64,000 nt of DNA from Paramoeba atlantica (GCA_977017575.1 CDRNVI010000003.1:682001-746000); one strand, 5' to 3'; shown: positions 9,201 to 18,128, counted from the first letter of the stretch. A program made the numbers and translations. The notes: generated by a model from the sequence alone, not told the origin.

Positions 9201-9593
9201 CGTGCTACCCTTTCCCCAGTCCTTTATGATGTCGAGAACGCGATCCGGCGCCTTGGGAAACCTTCCGCTCGTTGCTAGCTGGTCACCGTCCGTGGACATC
9301 GTATCTGAGGTATCGCTGTCAAAGCTGTCTCGTGAATCGGCATCTGAGCTTACATTCGACGTACAATCTATTGGAGACAAATATATTTCGGCATCATCGC
9401 GTGCTCTGGCCTTGATTCGTTCTCGAGGTGGAAAGTCGTACGATCCATGGTCTGCCCATGATTTCGAAAGTTCCTTCTCACTCGTCACTATTCTGATTCG
9501 CGGAATCTTCTTGGGATTGGATTGTAAGCTATTCTTCCGATCAGCGTGTGAAAAGTTCACCCCTGGGAGAGTGTTGCCGTGGGGGGTGGACAT
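6249..9593 (-). CDS. LINE-A polyprotein: RT plus restriction-like endonuclease
   Basis: 1114 residues from the ATG at 9591-9593, which lies 26 bases after the leader relic. Order: a basic N-terminus; a conserved family domain of unknown role (WGKGSTCEIRW ... GSEGPAGLLHLPQ, about residues 120-200); a second conserved block (SFSVHVVAIFRSI ... NAPRDSLAT); RT (about 430-650) with TIDFKNAYN, SSGVRQGSALSS and the catalytic AYQDD. After a thumb region come a zinc-knuckle-like CPGC...H...CSKC and an RLE (about 900-1000) with SGPDLAIMWPD, YDVTVVH and ERKHRKYI, fitting PD-(D/E)xK. It is an autonomous LINE protein for target-primed reverse transcription. The open frame continues upstream into the recombinase gene by chance. 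Confidence 0.85.
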   Translation of the reverse strand: MSTPHGNTLPGVNFSHADRKNSLQSNPKKIPRIRIVTSEKELSKSWADHGSYDFPPRERIKARARDDAEIYLSPIDCTSNVSSDADSRDSFDSDTSDTMSTDGDQLATSGRFPKAPDRVLDIIKDWGKGSTCEIRWGFNEKETYTSEGAVSKRTVRRGLVKLTIAYKPKEGSEGPAGLLHLPQSAKIKIWSINEVKINKIKTPSVESVEEKNSDLNESFETADDGCDLDPFPRFSQIDSSFSVHVVAIFRSIIGAYPKAKTESEKSAIWHKLLNAPRDSLATVHQNLIRRQSSVRKSRKNWMEEDDSKLSEHDRLELDMDRRSISNALQAGRAGNLSKATRILDNVYRDSPLTAEEKAQTLKSLHPNGPSPQGTDQELPRIAVVECSELRLATAKLSRGASPGPTGFSECMMRLLAEDEESCLALCHMFRDVINGEIAHSVRKRLTRCRIIALAKPNNGVRPVAMGDTIIKICGTILLQRHEAALKSLFQPIQRGILQKNACESIVHELLSEYEAGNTVLTIDFKNAYNTPHRTAIERALTQYPIFKHFMRIFYLEYGQPTELLFFANNSPHSVIESSSGVRQGSALSSLYFCAVLHGALKEVADAYPEVTVRAYQDDVTMSSKNEASLEVAFLHFKELTSDLNLEINYRKCEIFQGSRALHIKDSSLRELGVQDCVDTIKVLGGYLGNNKAVERKLLEKLEKHNCLFRRLSRMGPSNLSLAILKRCTIPRHDYHLRVHKPGASFLLAQIFDKEIQQVLRKWCDADEDALALASLPCKMGGLGITSTVLKHRYLFEASRQSIDEHFNPYEAPIENSEKQQKGNKTTGTQGVRTALKKLVNDEHEKLAAELKTKPRFSGVMKRSKEANFHLLSTNNYVNPYLFQQTLKMRLAVSLSSSSNISCPGCGVSESPSGIFPHVAGCSKCAGMNCTRKHSHIVRYLSNLCGKAGLPCALEPRLYSSFFCTKCKCSISPEAAERPPCRARRIRSGPDLAIMWPDIGEVLYDVTVVHTLCSSYQKQSSKALLESAIERKHRKYIVEKGVDPNYFRCIALTDCGMLHENTKELIKALSKRADLDPKVIREAFQLENEKFAAYTIVSQLRNHIKGEKWLGGLRL

Positions 9594-9641
9594 AATTGTA
9601 AGAGTAAGAAAACAACAAGCAACAAGGTACAGAATTCGTCT

Positions 9642-10448
9642 CATGTAGTCCGCTAACTCGGCAGTTCCGGGGCCCGTCACAATCGCGTACATATACGGTC
9701 GAAAGGGGTTCATTCTCGTTGACTTCGTTGCTCTTCCCCAGTAAATCACCACCTCTTCGGGAGTAACCTTTAATATCTGTTCTGTCGAAAGTTCCGCCGT
9801 TTCCGTCCAACGAGCTGCCGTTTTCCAGCACAAAAGAGCCGTCATGCTCTCGGATGTTTTTAGACTTCTTCTCAACCGTCTTAGAAGGACGGGAGTAATT
9901 GCAAGCATTTGTCTCTGTGGTTCTAGTCCGCCTTGCGCTTGCAACGCCTTTCCGTACATCTTCAATGGGGTTGCTTCGGCCCCCATGAGCGTAATAAGAG
10001 TCTGCAGATTCCTTGCGTAGGCCAGTCGTGTCGACGTCGCCAGTTTCAATGAGTCTACGAACCTGACCGCACTGAGCGCGTTTTGAGATAGGTGACGTTG
10101 TGCACAAAAGTCTTGCATCCGGAGCCACAGCCTCTCCCTCGTTCCCCACGTACTTGTTGCCCACATGGGCTCGATTGCTTTCCGAACGATCTGACCGTGC
10201 GGATCCTTTGGGTTGAGTCCGAGTATATCGCATAAAAGGTTTGATCTCGTTTGTTCCCTTGCCAAAGGCGCTGCCGTTCCGAACACGTGTTTTCCCCTCC
10301 GAATTTGAAGTCTCGGTAAATCCGTTCTTTCCACTGCACTTGCACTTTCCATTCGCAAGAATAAAGATGAATTCGGAGAAGAGCCTGGTAAGTTCACCCG
10401 CCGTATCCTCAACGGTCGGGCACGAGCATTTGTCGGGGTGGGGCACAA
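9642..10448 (-). CDS. YR-1 tyrosine recombinase, N-terminal part
   Basis: About 270 residues starting MCPTPTNARAR. It includes MWATSTWGTRERLW and LLCWKTAARWTETAEL, where the Arg of ARWTE is the first catalytic residue of the family. It is closely alike the YR-2 and YR-5 recombinases over its length. It begins 17 bases downstream of the Gag stop. LINE-A sits after ADYMRRI. Confidence 0.8.
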
Positions 10449-10465
10449 ATCCTATTGTGTGCGTC

Positions 10466-11443
10466 TTACGCCCGTCTGGGCGCCGCTCGCCACCCCCCAC
10501 GAAAAACCGGTTGTGGTGCCCCGCTTTGCAAACGAGGACATTGAGCGCGAACGTGACCAGTTTGGCGACAATTGTAGCATACACGCGCTCCTTTCACAAC
10601 CCGTGGTAGGCGATTCACACGCAGCTGTTCCTCTGTCATGATTTGTCCGTAACGATCCTGAGGATCATCATCCTTGTGAAGGCGCTGCTGAACACGTTCT
10701 ACAGGAGCTCCCGCTGCTGCCCAATAATGATTTCGAAGCTCTTCGATGAGCATTTCCGCGATACAAATGAATTGCTCATCTTTCCATCCTTCCATCACTC
10801 TAGCTGCATAAATCCACTTTACCAATATGGCAAACAAGCGCTCACGATGTGCCGGAGGATTGAAGCGAACTCCCAGCTCCGGAGTTTCACGCAGCTCACG
10901 AACAAGCTCTCGCGGCTTAAATTCATCCAGAGAGTCGATCCAAGCCGCCCACGTCAAAGGAACAAATGAAGAAAACTTAGATGGGTCACGAACTTGCATT
11001 CCTTCCAGCGCAGCTAGCTGCTCATCACGCGGCTGTCCACCTGGCATCGCCTTGTAAACTTTAACGATAGAAAGTGCGAAATAGTCAATCAGCGGATGGG
11101 GGAACTCATACTCATTGTCAGGATCATCCTCCCACAGGGCCCAAATATCAAACTCATCACTGTTTTTCGCCTTCTTACGGTATACTTTACCCACAACAGT
11201 TTGATTCACATCTTCACCGCGCTCGGCCCATGTTGCCTGTATTTGCACCTTAAATCCCTTCTCCAGCAAAGTCCTAACTTTCTTGGAGAACTGTTGTTTT
11301 TCATTCTCAGTCATGGGATCAACTCCATTTCCGTCTCGCAACAAATTCGCAACTTGGTCCGTACTTAGAACTTGTTCGATACGTGACTCAATCCCTTCAG
11401 GGGCACCAGGAGTGCCAAACAACTGGTGCGACATGAAAAACAA
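10466..11443 (-). CDS. YR-1 Gag-like protein
   Basis: About 325 residues. An acidic mid-region is shared with the YR-2, YR-4 and YR-5 Gag proteins (WAAWIDSLDEFKPRELVREL, GVRFNPPAHRERLF). A single C-terminal CCHC knuckle, CYNCRQTGHVRAQC, is followed by an R/G-rich tail, typical of nucleic-acid-binding Gag. It starts at the inner edge of A1, either at the Met at 11443 or at the Met three codons on. Confidence 0.8.
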   Translation of the reverse strand: MFFMSHQLFGTPGAPEGIESRIEQVLSTDQVANLLRDGNGVDPMTENEKQQFSKKVRTLLEKGFKVQIQATWAERGEDVNQTVVGKVYRKKAKNSDEFDIWALWEDDPDNEYEFPHPLIDYFALSIVKVYKAMPGGQPRDEQLAALEGMQVRDPSKFSSFVPLTWAAWIDSLDEFKPRELVRELRETPELGVRFNPPAHRERLFAILVKWIYAARVMEGWKDEQFICIAEMLIEELRNHYWAAAGAPVERVQQRLHKDDDPQDRYGQIMTEEQLRVNRLPRVVKGARVCYNCRQTGHVRAQCPRLQSGAPQPVFRGGWRAAPRRA

Positions 11444-11578
11444 AAACTAGTAGTAACGTTCGGATGAAAATAGTCTCTAGAAAAAACGGTGATATAATTC
11501 GAATAATATTCCTAAGCCCAAAACTACAACAGTATGGAGCATAATGTTTGCCCTCCTGAATTTCAAATCGTAAACTTA
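11441..11578 (-). repeat. YR-1 terminal repeat A1
   Basis: Matches A2 (3180-3361) apart from an internal length difference. It ends at TAAACTTA, where LINE-G sequence resumes. Confidence 0.75.
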
Positions 11579-12027
11579 TAAACCTACAGAAGAAATATCC
11601 AAAGCATCTGTGTTAAAATCTGTGATAAAGGATAAAAGACAAACGCGTAGCAAGGGTCCAGTTGTGGTACAGACGCTCGATGAAATCGGTTACAGAAAAC
11701 GAAAAGCCGGTAAAACAAAGTACAAACTTCTTTGGAGTTCTGATCCTCAAAAACATGAATCTTTGAGTCAGAAAAGTCGAAGATCATCCATTTCCGCGGA
11801 TCGGATACCAACTTCGCCTGAATCAGATGAGGACGAGGAGCTTGAAGATTCGGCAAAAAAGGACTCCAACGAAGAAGAGATAGAACCTACAGCATCAATT
11901 GAGACAGATCCGGAAGAAGGGCTACGTGATGCGAACTTCCCAATAGCTAGAGACCATGTTATGCACTTATCTAGTAATTGGGCTGTTGGCACAACGTGCA
12001 AGTTAGTGTGGAAGCGACAACTTGGTA
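11579..12027 (+). CDS. LINE-G coding piece 2, N-terminal domain
   Basis: Open from the YR-1 boundary. After a K/R-rich then acidic, serine-rich stretch (SPESDEDEELEDSAKKDS) comes ARDHVMHLSSNWAVGTTCKL, which aligns with APDHVHNVVAKWGKGTACII of LINE-B and the matching block of LINE-A. It is therefore the first half of the LINE-A/B-type N-terminal domain. The rest of that domain is at 35480-35708. The break is the insertion of a small element whose TSD is TATCTTACA (12019-12027 and 35480-35488). Confidence 0.65.
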
Positions 12028-12255
12028 TCTTACACACATCACATGCAAAGGTGATTAGAAGATAATTTGCAAAAGTTAATAAAGCTTTTGCTTTACTTTG
12101 CTACTCGAAAATTTTGGATCACCACCCTTCCCTTTACATAATTAGAAAAAAAATTAGCAAAATCAAAATTTTCGAATAATCGCCCCTTTGCACAAATGAT
12201 GGCGAATATATCTAAATATAGTTACCTTCGTCAAAAAAAAAAAAGATATTTTATT
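12012..12255. repeat. 244-bp perfect direct repeat, left copy
   Basis: Identical by eye to 13770-14013, including a run of 12 A. It spans the LINE-G/X boundary (AAGCGACAACTT to GATATTTTATT), so it is a duplicated target, not the end of an element. It flanks the LINE-C4 insert. Confidence 0.85.
12028..12255. mobile_element. small AT-rich insertion X, first part
   Basis: Sequence between the two TATCTTACA copies that is not part of LINE-G and encodes nothing. Its remainder is at 14014-14072 (copied at 35403-35479), giving an element of about 290 bp. No terminal inverted repeats or poly(A) tail are obvious, so it could be a MITE-like or SINE-like element. It was later split by the LINE-C4 insert and the 21-kb block. 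Confidence 0.5.
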
Positions 12256-12343
12256 GACTATTGATATAAGAGTTGAAGTTTAGACGACTGAAAGTTTTAT
12301 AATGAACACATTTTTTATAATGAACACATTTTAAAAAAAAAAA

Positions 12344-13769
12344 AATGTGAAGCCGGAAGAAATCTGCCGGAAGACCATCGCTGAACACATTGACGACGAC
12401 GACTTCATACTTTGTAAAGTCGATCTAAAAAACGCATTTAATAATGTTTCGCGAGATTCTTTTACGGCCCTAGCGCGCCGCCACTTCCCTAAACTGGGTT
12501 GCTATGTGGAATGGTGCTACAATGCGGGAAGCATTCTTACCTTTGGTTCCCGGACCATCGAATCCTCCGAAGGGGTACAGCAAGGCGACCCGCTTGGACC
12601 TCTTCTTTTCTCACTGGTCATGAAAGAAGTCGCATGGAAAATCCGTGTGGCCGCCCCAAACCTCGACCTCAACCTGTGGTTCTTGGATGACGGGGTACTA
12701 GCAGGACCATCTTGCGACGTACGGCATGCTCTAGACGTGATTGCGATAACCGGCCCAAAATGGGGATTACACCTCAACGTGGCAAAGTGCGAGCTTATAT
12801 CACACCCCGCTTCCTCCCACCGTTCTTCCCTTTTCCCCGACATTCCCGGTTTGAACAAAAATGGGGAAGGTAATTTCCATATTTTGGGGAGCCCGGTTGG
12901 ATCCACCCAATTTTGCCGAGAGTTCTTCCTCAAAAACGCAATCGACTTAGCCGAAGAGTCGTTGGAGGCCATAACCACGCTTGATGATCCCCAGATTGCA
13001 TTGTCTCTGATCCGACACTGTACAGGTTTCTGTCAAATGGTGTACTCTCTCAGATCCACTCCGACCGCTGAACTACAGGATATCTGCAAACGCCTAGACG
13101 ATGCCGTCCAGCGTACCACTGAACACTTCTTTCGCCCTCTGAGCGATGGGGCCCGACGCCAGGCGCAACGTGAAAAGCGGTACGGGGGGTTGGGGCTCCG
13201 GTCAGCGGAGGAACACGCGAGTTCCGCCTACGTAGCCTCCGTCGCTTTTGCATCAAACAAAGACCGGTGGGACCCAGAGGACGCTGAGGGGTTCACCCAA
13301 GCTGTTCGGGAGGTCAACAAACGCACCGGGACGGCAGTCGTCGAACAGTGCGGATTAATATCAAAAAGCCTCGCATTGTCGATGACCACGCTTAACTCGA
13401 ATAACGATGCACAAGAACTTAGCACAGAGCTGGTAATTCCTCGCCAACGCGATCTGAGTCATGCCATCGCTTCCTACGAATTTCGGGAGTCGTTTGCTCG
13501 TGCCGACCTTCGAACGAGGGCCAGAGAGAAGGGGCCTCGGAGTGGGCTTTCGTAATCCCCTCCAAGAAAAGCGGCTTAGCCTACACACCGACTGAATTCC
13601 GTACTCTTGTGCGTTGGTGGCTCGGGGATACTATTTACCCAGCTTTCCGGCCCTGTCCTCTGGAGAAATGCTCGTTGCCGCTTGACCCCGAAGGTGACCA
13701 CGCACTGGTATGCAAGTGCGGGCACGGCATAATCGCACGGCACAACGCCATTGCGGGACAGTTCACAAC
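12344..13769 (+). CDS. LINE-C4 RT-RLE fragment, truncated at both ends
   Basis: Aligns with LINE-C1 from MAEHVDDEDF to HNALARQF. RT motifs: VDLKNAFNNV, SSEGVQQGDPLGPLLFS and catalytic WFLDDG. A single frameshift near 13530 separates it from the next part (EFRTLVRWWLG, CPLEKCSLPLDPEGDHALVC, HNAIAGQF). The copy then stops abruptly at the 244-bp repeat, before the RLE catalytic residues and without a poly(A) tail. The 5' side joins an A-run at 12335-12346, preceded by about 80 bp of unrelated sequence (12256-12334). A LINE cut at both ends is unusual for target-primed insertion. Confidence 0.75.
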
Positions 13770-14013
13770 AAGCGACAACTTGGTATCTTACACACATCAC
13801 ATGCAAAGGTGATTAGAAGATAATTTGCAAAAGTTAATAAAGCTTTTGCTTTACTTTGCTACTCGAAAATTTTGGATCACCACCCTTCCCTTTACATAAT
13901 TAGAAAAAAAATTAGCAAAATCAAAATTTTCGAATAATCGCCCCTTTGCACAAATGATGGCGAATATATCTAAATATAGTTACCTTCGTCAAAAAAAAAA
14001 AAGATATTTTATT
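13770..14013. repeat. 244-bp perfect direct repeat, right copy
   Basis: Second copy of 12012-12255. Its last bases overlap the start of the 74-bp repeat (13999-14072) that flanks the next large block. Confidence 0.85.
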
Positions 14014-14072
14014 TATAAAAGGATTTTCTGCACAGAAGGATTGTTATTCCAGGTTGAAAAGTGATATTCAAA
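13999..14072. repeat. 74-bp direct repeat, left copy
   Basis: AAAAGATATTTTATTTATAA through GTGATATTCAAA, identical to 35403-35476. The two copies bracket the block 14073-35402. They belong to element X, so the block interrupts X. Confidence 0.8.
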
Positions 14073-14087
14073 AAGTGGGGGAGGGGG

Positions 14088-14235
14088 GGCACTCGATGAA
14101 TATTCATCGAACGCACTGTCCGTTCGATGAATATTCATCGAACAGGACATCCTGTTCGATGAATGGATTGCAGTACGACCCGTTCGATGAATCATTCATC
14201 GAACAGGATGTCCTGTTCGATGAATGAAAACGCAA
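14088..14235. repeat. palindrome cluster, GTTCGATGAAT half-sites
   Basis: Repeated perfect palindromes built from the half-site GTTCGATGAAT and its complement, alternating with short, nearly palindromic spacers (AGGACATCCT type). At least six half-sites occur within 148 bp. The same half-site recurs at 15348-15462. Not a CRISPR: spacers are very short and themselves palindromic, and the host is eukaryotic. Confidence 0.75.
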
Positions 14236-14899
14236 TTTTTTTTTGTAAAAAAATAGCTCGTTTCGGTCTGCATCATGCTCCTGGCTGCTACCTTGATCCG
14301 TAAGACAAAAACAAATCCGAAACGTTATCAAAAAGCGGAAGGATTCTTAAAACTATTGCCTCATAAGTTTACAAAGATAAAATCATAACTTACAAATACA
14401 CAAACCTGCGGAAGTGGCAGACACAGGTCCTCAGTGCGCGACCCAAAAAATATTGGGTTGGGGGTACGTTCGTTGTACTCAACGAACTGCCGGATTTTCG
14501 TTGAGTACTCAACGAAACGGAAATTTACGGTGCAAGTCAAGGACTTTTGCATATGTCAAGGACTTTTGTGGAACACCCAAGAATTTTTTTTTGATTTTCA
14601 TTTTCCGTGCGTTCAGTATCCTACACTTCACTATATACGTTGACAACGCCTGCGTAGCGAAAACTACGAAATTCAGTGAGCTTCGCAAATTGCTTCCCAC
14701 TAACGACGCACAGGGGAATCCTACGCGGGGTACGGCTCAGGCCCGCTCACGCGGGCCCTCGCCGTTTCGCGGCCGCGCGCACCCCCGCTCACGCGGGGGC
14801 CCCCGCGCGGCCAAAATGGGTACTAAAATTTGTTATCAAGGTAGTTGGGCTTCGCAAATTGCTTCCCACGAATCTAGAGAGAAGCACACGTACAATAAT
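14236..14899. other. noncoding stretch with a second palindrome type and GC hairpins
   Basis: Contains a perfect 22-bp palindrome with half-site TTTCGTTGAGT (14496-14517), with a partial copy at 14467-14486. A 21-bp direct repeat, GCTTCGCAAATTGCTTCCCA type, occurs near 14679 and 14849. Between those copies is a very GC-rich stretch (14710-14815) able to form strong hairpins (CCCGCTCACGCGGG). No credible coding frame. It is the 5' flank of the leader relic at 14900. Confidence 0.5.
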
Positions 14900-14935
14900 C
14901 TTTGACGATAAAGATACAGTTTCTGTACCTTGTTG
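14900..14935 (+). other. complete spliced-leader relic
   Basis: All 36 leader bases, with one difference from 554-589 and 45115-45150 (CTTTGACG against CTTTAACG). A 23-base T-rich UTR and the ATG at 14959 follow. Confidence 0.8.
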
Positions 14936-14958
14936 ATTATTTACTTTTTTTACCTTTC

Positions 14959-15285
14959 ATGGGAGTGTTCACACGCTCCAAAGCAAAAGAATCAGGAGTA
15001 GCTCCTGAGATTTTGCCGCTCCCTCGTGCCCGATGGAAAAAGAAGGCCGTGATGCCAACTCATCCGCCCGCCGTGCTAATATCCACCACCTCCGCATGGA
15101 GCGCGCGGGTCGCCAAAAAATATAATTATGTCCCAGGGCTACGCTCACAGTTGGGCCTTTCTCGAAAAGGAGGGCTTTGCCTCCAGAAGCGGGCTACGCT
15201 CACAGTTGGGCCTTGCTCGCAGACGGGGGCCTTGCTTGCACACTTGGGCTTCGCTGACAGTTGGGCCTTGCCTCCAGACATGTAA
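14959..15285 (+). CDS. ORF1-like start, copy 1, ending in tandem repeats
   Basis: The first ~30 residues (MGVFTRSKAKESGVAPE...LPRARWKKK) match the start of the ORF at 18165 (MGMLTRAKAKDTGVAPV...PPTRRKKK), so both are 5' ends of one LINE family. From about 15135 the sequence becomes imperfect tandem repeats (GCTACGCTCACAGTTGGGCC units, 15139-15285), and the frame ends there. Function unknown; the K/R-rich start suggests nucleic-acid binding. No RT belonging to this family is seen in the window. Confidence 0.5.
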   Translation: MGVFTRSKAKESGVAPEILPLPRARWKKKAVMPTHPPAVLISTTSAWSARVAKKYNYVPGLRSQLGLSRKGGLCLQKRATLTVGPCSQTGALLAHLGFADSWALPPDM

Positions 15286-15347
15286 ACGAGATGGTAATGT
15301 TCAAATTCCCCCCAAAAAAAATCGAGACGAAAAATTCGTGCAGCAGT

Positions 15348-15462
15348 GCCCGTTGGATGAATGATTCATCGAACGCACTGCCCGTTCGATGAATATTCAT
15401 CGAACGGGACGCCTGGTCATCGAACGCACGGTGCGTTCGATGAATTTTCATCGAATGCCCCC
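15348..15462. repeat. second palindrome cluster
   Basis: Same half-site as at 14088-14235 (GTTCGATGAAT with its complement), in at least three palindromes, with spacers CGCACTGCCC and CGGGACGCCTG. It lies between the ORF1-like fragment and the broken end of LINE-B. Confidence 0.7.
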
Positions 15463-17616
15463 CCTGGCCCTTATTTTGACGTCAGGGTATAGGCTTAGGA
15501 CTTCTCGAAGAGGACCTTGTAAGAGTGCACAGAAGTACATGGAGGATAGGGATGATCCCTGGCGAATTCCTGAAGAGCTTTCTATTGTTGCAAAAAGGGC
15601 ATTGTGGGCGAAAAACAATAGTTCAGATGGCAGGCCGTATTCCAGATAAAACATGCGCATGAAAGGTTTAAACACGGGATTATCTAGTAGTGCCTGGGTT
15701 ATAGCGTCACGACGTGGAGTGTTATACGCATTGCTGAAGTCAACCGTAATCAATGCGTGTCCATTCTCGTATTCACTTAGTAGTTCGTGCACTATTGATT
15801 CACACGCGTTCTTGTGGAATACACCTCGTTGGATGGGCGCAAAGTACTTTCCTAGTGCGGCTTCATGTCGCTGAAGTAAAATGGACCCGCAGATTTTGAG
15901 GATCGTGTCCCCCATGGCAACCGGGCGTATACCATTTTGTGGCTTCGGAAGAGCAATAATTCGGCATCGAGTAAGACGCTTCCGCACGCTTGACGGTATT
16001 TCACCATTGATAACATCTCGGACCATGTGACACAATGACAGGCACGTTTCTTCATCGTCAACTAGCAAACGCATCATACTTTCGCTGAGTCCGCTTGGTC
16101 CTGGAGAGGCCCCTCGCGCAAGTTTTTCGACCGCAAGACGGACTTCCGATTTCTCTACAATGCCGATTCGTGGAAAGTCAGCTTCCGGGATTTGTATGTT
16201 AGGTCCTTCCGGATGCAATGTGCGAAGTTTTTGTACCTTTTCATCTGCTGTGAGAGCGGACTCCTTGTAGACGTTGTCCAGAATTCGAGTAGCTTTCCCT
16301 ACGTTTCCGGCGCGGGCGGTCACTAAAGCATTTCTAATCGAGCGACGGTCGATTCCTAGTTCCTCTCTCTGTTGGGCGCTCAGATTTTCGCCCTCTGATT
16401 GGTCCGTATGCTTGATTATATGTCCTACGCGTTGATTTTGCCGTGAGAGTTGGCGAATGGTTGCGAGCGAGTCCCTTGGGGCGTTCAGGAATTTGTGCCA
16501 AACTGCAGTTTTCTCGGAATCAAGTTCTACAGTTGGATACCCACGAAGTATTGCACGAAAGATTGCGACTACATGGACTGAAAATGATGAATCAATGGGC
16601 GTCATCGGGGGCAGTGGCTCGAGATCTCCTTGACCATCTTCATTCGATACGTTCTCAGCTTGTTCTTCTAAGTTCCGCGCGATGGCTTCGATTTTAATCA
16701 GCTTCGTGGCTCGTATGGAACAGATTCTGATTTTGCTTGTCTGCGGAAGGTAAAGGAATCCACTTGGACCTTCGCTGCCTTGGGCTGGTGCATATGAAAT
16801 CTTGATTTTTATTAGTCCTTTGCGAGATGTTCTGCCTACGACGACTCCCTTCGATACGTAGTTTGTCGTTTCCTGACGGAATCCCCATTCGATTATGCAA
16901 GCTGTGCCTTTACCCCACTTTGCTACGACATTGTGCACATGATCCGGTGCTTTGGAAACGGCGCCCCGATTTGCAAGCTCTTCGATGACCCCACAATCGC
17001 TGTCAAGGGACATCTCGTCACTTTCATCTTCAGAGAGTTGCTCATCATTTTCGATATCGCGCTGGATCAGTCTTGAGTCTTGAGTCGTTTCGATATCCGA
17101 CGTTTTTGCTTGTTGTGGGTCGCTGGCTGATTGGGCGTTTGAAGGCGTGAATCGAAAAGTTTTAGGCTTGATTTTAATGGTATTGTCGGAATGCTCGCCG
17201 TGTTGTTCGCCATGGCCAGCCCAATCTTTTGGCAGAGCTACAGATCCTTCTTCGGAGTTCTGGTTTCCCTGGAGGTAATTGGCCTGGTCAGTCCCGTGGT
17301 CTGCCCAAATCTTTGAAAGAAGAGGTTCTCCTCCGACGATTCTGATGCGTGGCGTTTTCTTCGGTTTGGTCGGTGGGGGGGTAGATGCTCCAATGACTTT
17401 TATTCGTGGTATGCGCGTCTTTGTCGTGGTGGGGGGAATAGTCTCATCAAAAGTGTCACCCGAAACGTCATTGACTATGCACTTTTTCTCACTGTTCTCT
17501 TGGCCCCTCTTGTCTTGCATTCGTGATTTCACTTTTAGTCTACCTGTTTTCAGGCCCAAGCCTTTCGATGTCTGAGAGTCTGCGCGAGCAAGGCGTGCGT
17601 GGGCAAGGCGTGTCAT
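15463..17616 (-). CDS. LINE-B polyprotein, N-terminal part through RT palm
   Basis: LINE-A-family protein starting at MTRLAHARLAR (ATG at 17614-17616). It carries the family N-terminal domain (WGKGTACIIEW ... GSEGPSGFLYLPQ), the SFSVHVVAIFRAI block and RT blocks VDFSNAYNTPRR and SSGIRQGSSLSS. It stops just before the catalytic YxDD at the palindrome cluster near 15465. The endonuclease half is missing, so it is a dead copy. Upstream are two A-runs and the LINE-C5 fragment on the opposite strand. No leader relic is visible. Confidence 0.8.
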
Positions 17617-17658
17617 AGCGATTAAATCAAAAAAAAAAAATGCAAAATCAAAAAAAAA

Positions 17659-18114
17659 ATGTCCCTCATCCGGCAGTGCACTGGATTCTGTCAAATGGTC
17701 TACGCACTTCGCACGACACCCCCTCATGCGCTTTCTGAGCTTTGTAATTCCCTTGATGAAAATGTTCTAAAAGCCGCGGAATGGGCACTTTTCCCTCTGG
17801 ATTCCCACGCGCGTGACCAAATCCAACGTAAGAAGCGCAACGGGGGTTTTGGTCTCAGGTCTTCGCTCCTCCACGCAACAGCAGCATATGTCTCCTCCGT
17901 TGCGCACGCCGCCGATGCAGACGATTGGGACCCTTCAGAAGCCGAGGGATTCACCACTTCCGTGCAAGACGTGAATAGAAAGGCGGGGGTAGAACTTGTG
18001 GATCCCGGTACAGGACGCATCCCGAAACAGAATAAACCACATCCAGAGTCCAGCCAAAGACACAACCTCACCTCGAGAAGCAAACGCCCACGACACATAC
18101 TCAACAACATGGAC
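17659..18114 (+). CDS. LINE-C5 fragment, post-RT region
   Basis: Aligns with LINE-C1 and C4 just after the RT palm (SLIRQCTGFCQMVYALRTTP, KKRNGGFGLRS, VNRKAG). It begins after an A-rich run and ends at the leader relic at 18115. Both ends are truncated and no catalytic residues remain. Confidence 0.65.
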
Positions 18115-18128
18115 TCTGTACCTTGTTG
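18115..18128 (+). other. partial spliced-leader relic
   Basis: TCTGTACCTTGTTG, the last 14 bases of the leader, followed by a 36-base UTR and the ATG at 18165. Confidence 0.7.

Larger units (their letters stand above)
5578..9633 (-). mobile_element. LINE-A: apparently intact RLE-type LINE in the YR-1 recombinase gene
   Basis: Bounded by the 8-bp duplication ATTCGTCT (5570-5577 and 9634-9641). The 5' end is a 15-base leader relic (TTCTGTACCTTGTTG, 9620-9634), a short UTR and the ATG at 9593. The 3'UTR (5578-6248) holds a double-stem RNA module (6072-6111), tail repeats of the TAAGACCTTT type (5690-5800) and poly(A). The uninterrupted reading frame and clean TSD suggest a recent insertion. A 103-bp stretch near its 3' end (5588-5690) matches the B repeat of YR-4. 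Confidence 0.85.
775..11578 (-). mobile_element. YR-1: tyrosine-recombinase retrotransposon, PAT/Ngaro type
   Basis: Minus-strand element with split direct repeats: A1 (11441-11578), Gag-like, YR and RT-RNase H genes, B1, A2, and B2 (775-1059). Its outer end reads GAAATCCA, shared with YR-2, YR-3, YR-5 and YR-6. It is inserted in LINE-G. Nested inside are an RTE-like LINE fragment (1070-2351) and an SL-headed retrosequence (2372-3179), both between B2 and A2, and LINE-A (5578-9633) within the recombinase gene. It is therefore broken by insertions. The A and B copies differ by a few changes, so it looks moderately old for this window. Confidence 0.8.

Noticed and set aside
6249-10448. A single 1399-residue recombinase-RT fusion protein
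   Set aside because: The TSD ATTCGTCT, leader relic and ATG at 9593 show LINE-A inserted in the YR-1 gene with a fortuitously open junction.
9541-10584. 347-residue minus-strand ORF
   Set aside because: Out-of-frame shadow of the YR-1 recombinase and Gag 3' region.
14088-14235. CRISPR-like array
   Set aside because: Repeats are perfect palindromes with spacers of about 10 bp that are themselves nearly palindromic, in a eukaryotic retroelement context with no cas genes.
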